Below, piece after piece: positions 1-12,348 of a stretch of DNA of 64,000 nt (positions within the stretch are counted from its first letter, which is position 1; each line of letters starts with the position of its first letter). The position numbers and the translations under genes are program-made. The notes under the pieces are model-generated. The model had not been told where the DNA came from and made no database searches. It was given only the letters and a program-made list of their open reading frames with translations. The DNA is from Phoronis australis (lineage: Eukaryota; Phoronida; Phoronidae): assembly GCA_002633005.1 (NCBI GenBank), contig NMRA01000612.1:66733-130732 (forward strand), given 5' to 3'.

Positions 1-3000
1 CTGAAGGACTCTCTTGATTAGAAGGATGTTTCCCTAATGATCATTTTCCAACCTTACAATTAAGAACAGCTTTTGTCTTAGCAGCATGTTAGGACAACAA
101 GTGCCCTCTTTCGTCCCTTATCTGGATGTGAGTTTAATGTCAGTATAAACATTTCTCCAATATTCCCTGCTTTAGCATTCTCAAGTGGTCTTGCTTCTCA
201 TATTAACTGATTTATAAGATGGCATGTCATAAATGACCAACCAGATTTGAAAAGGATTACCTAATCAGTGGAATTCTTTGGTTATCAATAATTTGGGATC
301 TTTTGTGTCCACAGCAGGTTTACAACCCAATTACACTAAATTGGTCTACAAATACTCTGCTGTTCCCATCACCTCTACATATACAGATCTGTTAATTCTA
401 GTTGTAGTGCATAAACAGGGCATCTTCTAGTATATGCTATTCAGGTATTTTTTCGAAAATTGGTGGGTATAACCTGACAATTAGATTTATGTAAATAATT
501 GCCATCCTGGATTCCCTGCCACCCGATTTTCAATGAAGGGTTTGATGTCGTGACTTGGCTTTGTGTGTCTTAATTCACGTTTTTGTAAACTGAATTCTTC
601 AGGCGCATCCCATCCAAATTGTATCCTTTCATTTTTAGAGCATTTTAAGTTAAGTTTTATGCAGGGCTAATTAGGTCAGTCCAGAATCAGAATCTTCAAA
701 GTGAAATAATTCAATTTAGTAGTGGCTAACCTTTCTGTTGAATCAGTCAGTGAACCACATTAGGCCCATCTACAATTTTACCATGTGCAATTAGAAACAG
801 TTATTTGCCATATTAAAAAACAAAATAAAATTTCCACTTCCACCTTGAAACACAAACCAAAACATTGTTTTTCAAGGATGGCACAGCATGTGGATTTAAT
901 ATTTTTGTAAGAAGGATGTAGAGTTGTATATTTGTTTGGTAGGTCTACTGAAACTATGTAAGAGAAGTATTACATGATCAAATAGAAAATATGTAACAAG
1001 TATTATTTGATCAAACCCTATTTACTAAAGGGGCAGTAAACTACATTGATGGTCTTGATGCCAAACTCCTATACTAGGACACCTTCAGAATGTTACCTGT
1101 CTCCATTATAATTCACTACCTTCCCTGTATTGGATGGCATATTTATTGCCCTAAATGGGTCTAATTTGTCCATTGTGTTCACTGTATTGCATGTGAACAT
1201 TGAATGGATTAGAATGTGTATTGTAGTGCAAATGGGTGTAATGGGGTATTAGTAATCTGGTTAGCTGATACATTCAGACTCTGCCCTGGATGTCAATACA
1301 CATCACAAGCTGTGGTGTGTGGCAAGTCCTCACAAGCTGTCCTCAGAAATAGAAACAACAATAAGTCGTCTGAAAAGAAATTATTTGCATATTTTGCTTC
1401 TTTTCATGGCAATAATCTATAACATTTTGGCTCAAAATTTACCGTTTGGTTTTAAAATTACAGATTGTAGGTCTATTTCAATTCTTTGCTACTCTGCATT
1501 TAAAAAAGACTTTGGAAGTATTAGCATTAGACATTCTGACTTCAAAACAAATATGTGCATAATGGCTTTGGAATACTGGGTGATGTTTGACATCTTGCAG
1601 TTTATGTAATTATGTAATGTCTGTCTTATAAATGTTCTTGCCTGACTTTAAGCTCTGCTATGGCTTTGGTATAAAGTAGTAAACTAGTGGTTGAATGCAC
1701 ATCTTGTTATTTTAACTTATTTTGCTATTGCAAGTATCCTATATGTTTCGAAGTTCTAAATTTCCACACTGGTGAGAAGATTTTAGTTCAATTTTAAAGT
1801 GAATCCTTGCTGCAAACACTCATGTATATAGGACAAGCAGTACTCATTGCTTGCTGTTTAAACTCATGGCCCATTGAAAGGTGTGGCAAATATTAGTTTA
1901 GGTGTCCAACCTGTTTAGAGCTACCAGTTTAACGCACAGCTTGAAAACCCAGTGGTCTGAAGTTGAACATATAGTCTTGACAGTGACTGCTAGTATTTTA
2001 TAAAAATATACTACTGCTTATCATGAAAACATAGAATGTAGACCTCTTTCTTTATATACCCTTTCTATTGTAAAGGTGTGAAATCCAGTATTGTTAACTA
2101 GCATCCTATGTTGGACTGTTATTGTAGGAGACATTTAGAGAAGAAATGTTTAGATTCTAAATAGCATTTGGTCCATGTAACTTAATACCACTTGATTTAA
2201 TAGAAAGTGCAATGCCACTTTGACAGTGCTATCTGACATTCAGTCCAAAAAGTCATTACCTTGGTATTGGTACATTTTAATTCGATTGGTCTGTTTATTA
2301 TGTGCACACCAACGCAAAAACTAACAATCATAATTTTCAAATAAAAGTAAATGTAAATAAAAGTAAATATGCTCAACATTTGACTGGAGATATTTCAGAT
2401 CATAAAAATTCCTGCTGATCAGTAGAGGGTTATGATACAAAATTGAAATGTGTTATTATTAAACACAGCTTCACCTTAGCTGGTTTTGTATTGTGCGATT
2501 GTTAACCAGCATAATTTGAACTGTCATTAGTGTGCCGCATTTGCTCTCTATTCTCTGTTCTATTGATGTGACCTTGCATTGTTTTCCTTTTCTCCTAAAT
2601 GACTCCAATGGCACAGTGCTTTTCTATGTAAAGTTGCCTGTACAGTTCAAGTACACTTTAGCATTCTTAGGGTCAAGAAGTGAAAGCACTGTTCCAAGCA
2701 GCTTCACTGGTAAGGTCTCCACAACCACTCATAGCTAAGCTTAATCCTGTAAAGTGAAATAAACCTGCTTAACCATAATCAGGCCCAGGTCCTTACTTTT
2801 GTATCCACGTTTGCATTATTACTTGCAGTCTTACTGAGATTCATGTGTGTTTCCACTCTATACCATAGTTTGCCACATGCCAATAACCAACAGATTGTCA
2901 GCCCAGGGCAGTAATATACTGCGTGTCCACCTCACTGAAAATACTCCAAGGTGGCTTGTTCTTATGTTTTTATGCTTAGTACTAGCATAGTATATATTGT

Positions 3001-3372
3001 TAATATGTTCATGGTGATCATTTTCTTGTTTGCAAAATGGTAATAAGTAATAACAACGCACTGTTGCAAATATAAGACTTATAAACTTATTTTAAGCCCT
3101 TTACAGTTGTCTAAATAACAATACTACACCCAGTGCCTTTAATCAATGTTCATGAACTAAGTTTGCTGGCATCAATAATACATGCTAATTATTGATACGC
3201 AACTGACTGGACATTTTATGCATGTTCAATTGGCAACTGTCGATTAAATATGAAATGAACTTGTTTATGTTTTACCCGTGTCTCTGTTAACTTGGCCTGC
3301 AGCCATCAATTTTTGTACACCATTACCACTGGATTCAGTGTAAAAGGTTCATCTGTATCGTTTTCCTTGCAG
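1..3372 (+). other. 5' intron of the myosin heavy chain gene (partial)
   Basis: AT-rich sequence that ends in a pyrimidine-rich tract and CAG acceptor at 3370-3372. I looked for the N-terminal myosin exons (SH3-like barrel and the segment preceding TYSGLF) and found none, so they lie upstream of the window. The short open frames here have no splice context or recognisable protein features. No promoter can be assigned. Confidence 0.75.
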
Positions 3373-3529
3373 ACGTACTCAGGTCTTTTCTGTGTGGCCA
3401 TCAATCCGTACAAGAGGCTTCCAATTTACACACAGGGTGTTGTGGACAAATACAGGGGAAAGAGGAGGAATGAAATGCCTCCTCACGTCTTCTCAGTGTC
3501 AGACAATGCTTATCACGACATGTTGCAAG
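3373..3529 (+). CDS. Mhc: MHC exon E1: start of motor, [17 protein letters not shown] segment
   Basis: 157 bp, phase 0 in and phase 1 out, with TTCCTTGCAG before it and GTGAGT after it. It encodes the conserved strand and purine-binding neighbourhood of the motor ([16 protein letters not shown], then [10 protein letters not shown]). The upstream exon is outside the window. Confidence 0.95.
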
Positions 3530-5330
3530 GTGAGTAAATTTTATGGAATCTCTGAATTTGTATACATCACAATTGCCATCCTCCTAAATTCCCTTTAGTC
3601 GTTTACTGTAAAAGGAAATTCAAAGTGATATATCATCGTTTTGATGAAGTTATGTGGAAGTACAGCCTACTCAAATACTCTAATACATATTCCAACTACA
3701 TGCACGTGAGTGCTGTTTGAACAAGATTTTCTTTGAAAATGGTTTTCTTTTGAAAACTGTTGGACTCCCCATTATTCATAATTTCTCTGCATTCAAATCT
3801 CTGCATAGTCAGCAATGGCAGCTTTAGTCTGTTGTCACTATTTTGCACCTCCGACAGAGGAGACCCATGCTGAAATTGCCTTAGTCATCTATAGACTCTT
3901 CAGCAGAGAGCCAAGAAGCATGTACTCCGGTTTGTCTGGAATCATGATAGGTTGGGCCAAGTTACTAAACTTAAGGTGTGCCACTAATCAGAGGGTTTTT
4001 ATTTGTTTTAATTGTGTTGTGTCAAACTCATTTCACCCTTTTGCTAGAAGGCAGTTTAATAGGTTTATTTAATGTAAATAAATAAATTGAATTCCCTATT
4101 CCAAGACAATGACCTTTAAAACCTGAATCAATTTCCGAAGTATAATGAGATGAGTAATGCAAGCGAAATAGCAGAAACATTGTTGGTGTGCTGTGTGTGT
4201 AGAAGTTTCCAAGGTAGATCTTGCTGGACATTTTGGTGACGGTCACATGCCTGAAGAATCCATTACTATCTACCAAGGCTAGTGATACCAAAAAATATTC
4301 TGTACTTTCCCTACCCCAAGAAAACACTACAACAAGAAATATGCTTGGGTCTAATCATTTATGGCCTTGGACTATTCTGACCACATCACGACACTGCAAT
4401 AACAACACTGGAAATTCCCTTTCGCTTATATAAACATGGCATCACACAGAGTGGATGTTTTCCATGATGAACTGGCTGGCTGGATGGGCCAAGCACAACT
4501 CTTAACTGTTTGGGGTGGTGTAGGGTGCAATAGTCACATGTGGCCACTTAACTCTGAATAATTGATAGTCTTAATTGAAATTCCTAATGTTGAATGGCTT
4601 TCAGTGTTATCATCCAATTGAGCAAAGACCACTTGACTAATGAGGAATTTCCTGTTTAGGGGGTTTTCTGTCTGATCAACTTTTGAAGTTGAACTACTCA
4701 ATTCTTCACGTTTTTGCATTGACAATCACCTGTCCTCCTTTCTTGCCTTTTTGTGTAAAACAATCCACATTCCTATTCTTGGAGGAACTGACCAAACATG
4801 TTTTTTTGAAGTATTAATGAACTTATTAAGTTTAATACATCACTTAAACATCATTTAATCTGTTCATGGAAGATCTCATTAACACACTTACACCTTATCA
4901 TAACAATATCTTCATTATTATTTGTATTAACTATATTTATGCACTGACAGCCCCTGACTTACTGCTGTAATACAACTTACAGACGGGTACTGAGCAGGCA
5001 TGCCAGATATGTTCTTCATCAGATGGTGGGATGGCATGCCATATAAGGCATGGCCTGTTGGCACTGACTTGGATATGGACTTGGCAGCCGGCCTAGGAAA
5101 TAAATACTGCAGTTTGTCTCTTGCTGGGCTATCCTATGGTGTAACCAACAGATGTTTGTACTCAGCTGTCATGTTTGCCCTATGCATCCTCAAACCATTA
5201 TGCTCAGTGAAAATACTGCCCGTACTCCATCTTTAAATCCCAGGAATAGGTTATTATTTATTTCGTATATTTTCTCATGCAATTTAATGATAAAAACAGC
5301 AGAAGTCTCATACGTAAAATTGTCTTTCAG
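3530..5330 (+). other. Intron E1-E2
   Basis: Intron of 1.8 kb without recognisable exons. A 78-codon open frame around 5000-5236 has no homology that I recognise and no supporting splice sites. The acceptor is TGTCTTTCAG at 5321-5330. Confidence 0.7.
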
Positions 5331-5358
5331 ATCGTGAGAACCAGTCTATGCTTATCAC
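5331..5358 (+). CDS. Mhc: MHC exon E2: 28-bp microexon, DRENQSMLIT
   Basis: A tiny conserved exon completing Asp from the previous phase-1 G and ending phase 2 in the Thr codon before the P-loop. The donor is GTAAGT. A 28-bp exon here is typical of muscle myosin genes across animals. It is far too short to find except by its place between E1 and the P-loop exons. Confidence 0.95.
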
Positions 5359-6160
5359 GTAAGTGTCTTTTAGGTTTTGATGATGTTATGGTGCATAAGT
5401 TTTGCCTTTACTCCCTGGTGTGCAAGTTCGTTAATGGAATAGTTTCCCAATTCTCATAGTCATCATTTTATAGTTGTAGAACTTTGTAATGCATTATACA
5501 AAATGTTATAGAGTACAGAGATGATTCTAAATAATTATTAATTGAGTACTGTAATTTTTAGAATAAACTGTAATTTTAGAAAACTTGTCACTCTATTAAC
5601 TACCAAGGTCTGGCTATTTGATAACTTTTATATCACTGATCTGTAATATATTACAATTTATTGGATGGAACGACATGGTTCTATGTTGCGTCTTATTCTT
5701 CTGCTTGAACACGATACTCTTGACAAAGTCAGAAAAATCACACCTTCAAAACAGTTGTGTAGCCAGGTCTTGTTATCACCCTTTGTTACAATAGTATCAC
5801 CCACTAGTACCACTTAATTTCTGTTCTTAAGGGCATTAGGATGGAACTAATTTGAAAAATGCAATTGGAATTGTTTCTTTTCTACCTGTTACATGATCAA
5901 GTAAGGATATATACAAAAGGTATTATATTCTTCTGGCCAATCTGAACTCAGTATAGGAAAGTGTTTGATCAGTCATGTTTTTTGCATTTTCATTAATGGA
6001 ACTAATTATTAAATAAACTCATGCCAGCTTGGTGGCGAATACTGTAAAATTTTAATTGTTTCCTAATGCTCTTAAAATTGCCCTGAGTCCTTGTGTGTCC
6101 CCTGCCCCTGTGTGAGCGTGATCCTGTTCACTGTTTTCTCGTGTTTTTGTGCACACTTAG

Positions 6161-6263
6161 TGGTGAGTCTGGAGCTGGTAAAACGGAAAACACCAAGAAG
6201 GTCATTCAGTATTTTGCCTATGTAGCTGGTTCGGCTCAATCTAAACAGAAAACCCTGAAAGCT
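6161..6263 (+). CDS. Mhc: MHC exon E3a: P-loop and loop 1, alternative a
   Basis: 103 bp, acceptor CACACTTAG and donor GTAAGT. It contains [15 protein letters not shown], the Walker A loop that binds ATP phosphates, followed by a loop 1 reading [13 protein letters not shown]. It shares the 5' half with E3b, while the loop-1 half differs and is six residues shorter. Loop 1 controls ADP release rate in this family, so the pair probably tunes speed. Mutually exclusive use is inferred: including both would repeat the P-loop and shift the frame. Confidence 0.95.
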
Positions 6264-7161
6264 GTAAGTCTTTCTGCACTTTTTTATTCCTCTACTCATC
6301 TTGCCTGAGCTGCACATTGCTGATGATGAAGGGAACAATACTGAATTCTCTTTAGTCAGATGCAAGAAGTGGGTGGAGTGACGTCATTTGTTTTAACAAG
6401 TCCTGTTGCCTTAACTTTGTTAATAAGGTCCTCATTAAGCAAAAAACCTGAAATATGATGTGCAGCTAAGGCAAGTGCTGGTGGTGATCAGTACTTTAAT
6501 GTTGAGTGTGGTTGACTGTGCATATTTCAACAATAGAGTAGTGTAGCCCCATCTGTTGTGCATGGTTGTGGCATGGAGTCACTTGGTTAACTTGTCATAA
6601 CCAAGTGGTTCCAGTCCTGTGTTGTTGTGTTTTGCATGCATGCAAATTGAACTGATGGTACTTGATTCTTATACAAACTGGATTGGCCTCTGAGTATGAT
6701 TACTGGCCTTGCCTCTTTGCTTGGTCTGGGTGCTGAGATATAGTCCAGCGCCAACAAATAAGGTTACATGTGGCTATCAGCTGGGGTGTGAATGAAACTT
6801 GTATTGTAAACACTGTTGAAACAAATAACCACTTTCATGTCCTGCTCCTAAGACTTTGGAACTTGTGCTGCAAACGCTATTGAAGCACAATATACATTTC
6901 ATACCCTACTGCAAGCAACATGTAGGTTAGCACTTCAATACTTATTTTCTCTCCTGTGAAGGCAATATGTTGCATTGGTGGAGCTGAACTTTAAGTTGAA
7001 TAATCTTTTGGTCCTTTTCAACTTACTTTCTTATGAATGACAAACATGTCAAATGATGCTGTGATGGCAGTTTTCTTTATCTCAGCACCAATGGCTTGAC
7101 CAGATGTGTTGACTTGCGTTGTATTCATCACACTCATGTATCATTTGCCCTGTTCTGCTAG

Positions 7162-7282
7162 TGGTGAATCTGGAGCTGGTAAAACAGAAAATACCAAGAA
7201 AGTAATCTCTTACTTTGCCATGGTGGCCGCAGCTACTGCTAAGAAGAGCGGTGAAGAAGTGGTAGATGATTCGAGCAAGAAG
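7162..7282 (+). CDS. Mhc: MHC exon E3b: P-loop and loop 1, alternative b
   Basis: 121 bp, acceptor TTCTGCTAG and donor GTAGAC. It has the same Walker A motif as E3a but a longer, mixed-charge loop 1 ([19 protein letters not shown]). The length difference of 18 bp keeps phase. A 72-bp foldback element begins about 70 bp downstream of the donor. Confidence 0.95.
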
Positions 7283-7354
7283 GTAGACCCTTCACTGTGT
7301 GGACCCCTGCATGTCACTGTCATAACCCTGTTTGTTTATACCATCACTGTCTCA

Positions 7355-7426
7355 TGGGCGGATCTAGGATGTTGTCAGGGCATACGATCACTGAAGGCAT
7401 AAAGTAGCCGTTCTTAGATCCGCCCA
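7355..7426. mobile_element. 72-bp foldback/MITE with TGGGCGGATCTA ends
   Basis: Terminal inverted repeats TGGGCGGATCTA and TAGATCCGCCCA enclose about 48 bp. A related terminus (TAGATCCGCCACTG) occurs at about 52960-52975, so this looks like the short internally deleted relative of a dispersed DNA transposon. No coding capacity. Confidence 0.65.
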
Positions 7427-8623
7427 ACTATAGTTACTCTTTAGTAATGTTGAATATTCTTCACAGTTAGCCTGACCTCCTTTAGACGTTTTGATTGAGG
7501 TTTATGTAGTGAATGATATAGAGGAGGCAACAGTCTCTCTTATGTCCATTACTTGTGACTTGTCCCCCCTGAAGCACTGGCCTAGAACTGCAATTATTTT
7601 TGTGCACTGTAAATGTTAAGGCGGTTATCTTTTCAAAACTAAAGGAAGTGCGATACTTTTCGCATACTTCATGAAATATTTTATGAAACGCGTGTCCTGT
7701 CAAATAAACACAAGGCAAAAATAAACTCAACCCTGTGTGATCCTATCTCTGTGTGGAATTCAAATGAAATAAAAAACGCACATTCGCATGATTTCTTAAA
7801 ACTGCATCAATGTAATTTATTCATTTTTACAACAAATATTTTCTGATTGTAAAAATCAAAATCAGCTTCATTTTTTTTGATGTTTCTGACAACATGTTAA
7901 CATTGAAGACAATTCCTAAAGGTTGAAATTGTTTAAAGGTTTGTTCTTTGAACCAGTGGCTGTGTAAAGCCTGGTGTCAAAAGACTTTATGTGCAGTTCT
8001 AAGAAAATATTTAGCTGAATTGTTTTTTGTTTAACTCTTTTAAATATCATTGGAAGTTTCTGCAGCATCTCATGTGTGCTCAAATTAGTTTTAGTTTGTC
8101 ATGCAAGGAATTGATAGACATCAATGCACATTCAAATATACCATAATTAATTAAACAATTCATTGAGACTTGCTGCATTAACGTACCTCTGTGTATCCTT
8201 AGTATTCTATTCAGCAGTGTGGTTTACTGTAGTCTTGTTCATTCTAAGCATAGTTTAAATCATTGCTTGTTAAAAATGATTATTATTACGACGTTCCTTA
8301 AAGTCAGTTTAAACCTTTACTCATTTCGTTAATGAGAAATAATGACTCTTTGGTCTCGATGTTTCATTGCACAGCTGTCAAGTGCTGTGATTTTGCTGTT
8401 CATGTCAAGATCATTTAAGTAATGTTGAAGTGCTAATGGTCATGTTGGCTCTTTTAGTACCGAGTTATTACCATTGCATTTGTGTACATGCATGAAATGG
8501 ATTGTAATCAATTTCTTAATTCAATTTCAGCATTTCAATTGACACTGTGCTAATCTTGTTTTATTTTCTCTTTTCTCCGTACTTTCCAACCTCCCTCTCC
8601 TGCTTTCTATCGACCTAATCTAG

Positions 8624-8716
8624 GGTACATTGGAAGATCAAATTGTGCAGGCTAACCCTGTACTGGAAGCTTATGGTAATGCCAAGACAACGCGTAACAA
8701 CAACTCTTCACGTTTC
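8624..8716 (+). CDS. Mhc: MHC exon E4a: switch I segment, alternative a
   Basis: 93 bp, phase 0 to 0. It encodes [19 protein letters not shown] then [12 protein letters not shown], the first half of switch I, which contacts ATP gamma-phosphate and magnesium. Acceptor TCTAG, donor GTAAGT. It differs from E4b at a handful of residues, including AYGN versus AFGN and TTRN versus TVRN. Confidence 0.95.
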
Positions 8717-8942
8717 GTAAGTAACGTCTGTCCAGTGGTGGTGGCCCCTGTATAGATGTGTGACACCGCACCCTCTTGACACCCTCTAGTTCATCTAGTT
8801 TCACCCCTTTTCAGGAGGCTCCCTGTGGCGACCCATTCTCCCACCGATGACACTGTGTGTTTTGTACTGGTGTGATAGCACTGTGTTCACTACTCTTGTC
8901 ACCTGTAACATACTTCCTTACTAATATGTGTGTCAACCACAG

Positions 8943-9035
8943 GGTAACTTAGAAGATCAGATCATCCAGGCAAATCCTGTGCTGGAGGCCTTTGGTAATG
9001 CAAAGACTGTGAGAAATAACAATTCCTCTCGGTTT
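8943..9035 (+). CDS. Mhc: MHC exon E4b: switch I segment, alternative b
   Basis: 93 bp, phase 0 to 0, encoding [19 protein letters not shown] then [12 protein letters not shown]. It lies only 226 bp after E4a. Acceptor CAACCACAG, donor GTGAGT. Same length, phase and catalytic residues as E4a, so a mutually exclusive pair is the natural reading. Confidence 0.95.
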
Positions 9036-9735
9036 GTGAGTATTCAGCCCAATATGTGTCATTTCAAACCAAATGCAAATCTAAAGCCAGTTTGATGCAT
9101 TGATTTGCATTTGGTTCTAAAATTTGTTTTCCTTATTGGTATATCTACATGTTAACTAATACCTATTTTATTAGACCCGGTGTGACCCTTGTATAGTTTA
9201 CACAGAAAACCTGCCTATGTGAAAAATCCTTGATTTGAAAATGTATGTTAGATATGAGTTTGAACTACTTACACATATTCTAGAAGTAGCACATATTGCA
9301 TGTCATTACAAGGTCACTTCGCCATGTCATTATACAGCACATCACAAACTCAACCTTATCTTTGACCATGCAGGATGATGAATTGTCCAATTTGTTGCAA
9401 AGCGTGAAAAGTAAAACTCTATTGCAGGTTGTTTTGATTATGACAACAACTAGTGTCTTGTTCAAGTACACAACCAATGATTGAATATTTCCTGATTTCA
9501 TTGAGGTTGATTGCAAGATTGACCACAGAGATATTTGTACTTATTGCAAAACATTGCCATTTTAAAATTTTAGTCGGATGGACAGATTTTGCAATTTTCT
9601 TTAGTGTTCTTCAACAACATTTGAGTACTCTTTAAGCCTGATTGAAATTTCTGTAAATAGCTTTTGTAATTGAGACAATATTTACAAAATTTGATATTGT
9701 AAGTTTCTCACTGACAAATTGTTCATTGTGTTTAG
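9036..9735 (+). other. Intron E4-E5
   Basis: AT-rich intron, no exon-like sequence recognised. Confidence 0.65.
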
Positions 9736-9799
9736 GGTAAATTCATCCGAATCCACTTTGGTACAACTGGAAAGATTGCTGGTGCTGATATTGAGACTT
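9736..9799 (+). CDS. Mhc: MHC exon E5: GKFIRIHF, rest of switch I
   Basis: 64 bp, phase 0 to 1, encoding [21 protein letters not shown]. It directly follows NNNSSRF of E4 and completes switch I and the transducer strand. Donor GTAAGT at 9800. Confidence 0.95.
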
Positions 9800-10056
9800 G
9801 TAAGTTGCCCGTTACTGTTTCACCTTGTAAAAATTCAAACATTACGCACAGTGATTGATAATTAACAAGAATTCCGCTACTTGTACCATATCAAAAACTC
9901 CCATTGGTGGCGATGTCTTTGACAATTCACTTTTAATATTTGTATGTTTGTGTGTAGTTGTCTAGTAATTATATACCATGCTTACTTACTTATGTTATTT
10001 ACTTGATTCACCTACTGGTGCTCTGTGTGGATTCATAACCTAACGCTTCATTGTAG

Positions 10057-10155
10057 ATCTGCTGGAGAAGTCACGTGTCACCTTCCAACAGAAAGCTGAG
10101 AGAAACTACCACATTTTCTATCAACTGTTGTCCAATGCTTACCCAGAATACAACG
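10057..10155 (+). CDS. Mhc: MHC exon E6: [19 protein letters not shown] segment
   Basis: 99 bp, phase 1 to 1. It carries the conserved YLLEKSRV and [19 protein letters not shown] motif of the upper 50K domain. Acceptor TTGTAG, donor GTCAGT. Confidence 0.94.
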
Positions 10156-10408
10156 GTCAGTACTATCCTACCATTGAAAATTCATTTCCTATTCGTTTTG
10201 TCTAAATTTGTATGCAGTTTCAAAAGGTTTAAATTATTGTTGATACTTTCTCCTATTTAACAAACAGGCTGATGAAAAGACATTTAGAGGAAAAATGTTC
10301 ATGCATTTCTCTTTACATTTTGCTATTGTTAACTGTTTTGCAAGATATGTAAAATATATTACCAACTAGCAGCATGTAGGTTAACAGTGTTATTTTTGTC
10401 ATCACCAG

Positions 10409-10512
10409 AGGCCATGCTGATCCAGCCTGACCCTGGCATGTTCAGCTTTATAAATCAGGGTATGCTCACAATTGATGGTATTGATGATGTGGAGGAAATG
10501 AGGATAACTGAT
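10409..10512 (+). CDS. Mhc: MHC exon E7: upper 50K, INQG / DDVEEM segment
   Basis: 104 bp, phase 1 to 0, encoding AMLIQPDPGMFSFINQG and the IDGIDDVEEMRITD stretch. Acceptor ATCACCAG, donor GTAAGT. Confidence 0.94.
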
Positions 10513-11011
10513 GTAAGTGCTATTTTGCATACTCCATCATTTCAATGTAGTCAGTCTACATTACAAAATCTCAAGCAGTGGGTGAAACTTAACATTTTTG
10601 TACTTTGAAACAATCCATTCTTGCTGTATGTGAGTGGTTTCAGTTTCTTTATTTTGTAGGTTTCTTATATTTTGGAGGGCATAAAACAATTCAAATTCTC
10701 TCTGGAACATTATGTTCTTATGTCATTACCCCAAGTTATTGGTGAGCTGACTAGCTTGTTCCAGAACATTCTGATAGATTCTTTAGAAGCGATGAGTACA
10801 GTAAAAAGGGTGTCATGGCCAATGACTTTTATTTAGGTTTAATTGTTTTCGCTAATTTCCATGCCGGCAGTTTTCATAGCTTTCCCACTGAGACTGTTTG
10901 TAATAGAGTAAGGTAATATGGGTTTGGGGTTAATTCTGTGCATTATTTGTGTTTGGCAGATGGTGTAATACCAAAACCAAGTGTTTCACTTTAATGAATT
11001 TTTGTTTTTAG
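10513..11011 (+). other. Intron E7-E8
   Basis: Intron containing an AG...GT-bounded open stretch at 10660-10741 that was rejected as an exon: its length is 3n+1 and it has no myosin similarity. Acceptor TTTTTAG at 11005-11011. Confidence 0.65.
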
Positions 11012-11263
11012 GAAGCTTTTGACATCCTGGGCTTCACCAAGGAGGAGAAGATGAGCTTGTACAAATGCACAGCTAGTATCTGTCACTTTGGTGAAATTAA
11101 GTTCAAACAGAGGGGTGAGCAGGCTGAGGTAGACGGAACAGCCGAGGCTGAGAAGTGCGCCTTCTTGTTGGGCGTCAATGCCAAGGATTTGTTGTCATCC
11201 ATCTTGAAGCCAAAGGTCAAAGTCGGCACTGAGTTCGTTACCAAGGGCCAGAACCAGGCTCAG
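11012..11263 (+). CDS. Mhc: MHC exon E8: upper 50K with cardiomyopathy loop
   Basis: 252 bp, phase 0 to 0. It begins [19 protein letters not shown], continues through GEIKFKQR and the [14 protein letters not shown] helix, and ends [17 protein letters not shown], the actin-facing surface loop of class II myosins. Donor GTATAT. Confidence 0.95.
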
Positions 11264-11603
11264 GTATATTGATTTAATCATTACTGTGTTTGGCAATAGA
11301 TATAACACTTTACTTACGATTTCCAAAAATTGGCAGGTCTGTTACAATGTTGTATACCACTACTTAATCACACTGGTATACACATCTGTGGAAGGAGTTA
11401 TAAAATCTTAATTTTTAATGTTTTTGCAATGTTTCTTTGATTTAGTTATTTCTTTTTGATTTACTTACGTGAACCCTGGTCCATAATACATGCCATGAAA
11501 TTTACCCAGTGCACTGTGTCGCTCTGCCATGTAGTATACCAGTACACTGTCACGTTTGCAACATTAACATGACCTTGTACTTAATGCAGGCTTTTTTTTC
11601 CAG
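11264..11603 (+). other. Intron E8-E9
   Basis: Short intron with no feature beyond a strong acceptor: a T-run followed by CCAG at 11600-11603. Confidence 0.65.
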
Positions 11604-11753
11604 TGTCAATATGCAGTGGCTGCTATCTCTAAATCTCTGTACGACCGCATGTTCAAATGGCTGGTCATGAGAGTGAACAAGACTCTGGACACAAAGATGA
11701 AGAGGCAATTCTTCATTGGTGTGCTTGACATTGCTGGATTTGAGATCTTTGAG
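11604..11753 (+). CDS. Mhc: MHC exon E9: HO helix and switch II
   Basis: 150 bp, phase 0 to 0. It encodes the [20 protein letters not shown] helix and ends in [14 protein letters not shown], the switch II loop that closes on the gamma-phosphate. Donor GTGTGT. Confidence 0.95.
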
Positions 11754-12177
11754 GTGTGTACAACAACCCACTCATGGTTTGGTGGCACTGAGTCGAGTGT
11801 TAGCAAACTAACTTAAAGTAAAATATAGACCTGTGCAGTGAGACTCTGTTATTCTCTACATCTGATACGATCGTGGATTAACCCAAGTTTTAATGTCTGA
11901 AGTATGACAATTACATCTTGTTATACATATTACGAACAATGATGTTTTCAGATGTGAATCATTTCTGCATGAAAAGTACACAGTGTACTTCCTTTGGTAT
12001 GTGTTTATAATTTGGTGAAAAATAGTGTGATACAATCCTTTACTCTATATAATCATCTGGTCAGTAGTCACATACCATGTGCCTAGCTGAAAGCACTGAA
12101 GGTTTCCTGGTGTACTTCAAAGCTCATGCCCACTAGCAAAGAAAACAAATATAGAAAACCTGTTTCTATGCTTACAG

Positions 12178-12348
12178 TACAATGGCTTTGAGCAGCTGTG
12201 TATTAACTACACAAATGAGAGGCTTCAGCAGTTCTTCAACCACCACATGTTTGTGCTGGAGCAGGAAGAATACAAGAAAGAAGGTATCCAATGGGACTTC
12301 ATTGACTTTGGTATGGACTTGCAGGCCTGCATTGAGCTTATTGAGAAG
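12178..12348 (+). CDS. Mhc: MHC exon E10: relay helix and relay loop
   Basis: 171 bp, phase 0 to 0: [20 protein letters not shown], then [20 protein letters not shown] and IELIEK. This carries switch-II movement to the converter. It is single-copy here. In Drosophila Mhc the relay-encoding exon is one of the alternative ones, so the variable positions differ. Confidence 0.95.

Larger units (their letters stand above)
6264..8623 (+). other. Introns around the loop-1 exon pair
   Basis: Apart from E3b at 7162-7282, this stretch is AT-rich intron with the small foldback at 7355-7426. I see no third loop-1 exon. Confidence 0.7.

Noticed and set aside
5000-5236. 78-codon open frame in intron E1-E2
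   Set aside because: No splice context, no recognisable family, and the flanking exons join directly in phase.
10660-10741. Open stretch between TTTTGTAG and GTGAGC in intron E7-E8, exon-like
   Set aside because: 82 bases (3n+1) between two phase-0 exons would break the frame, and the reading (VSYILEGIKQF...) has no myosin similarity.
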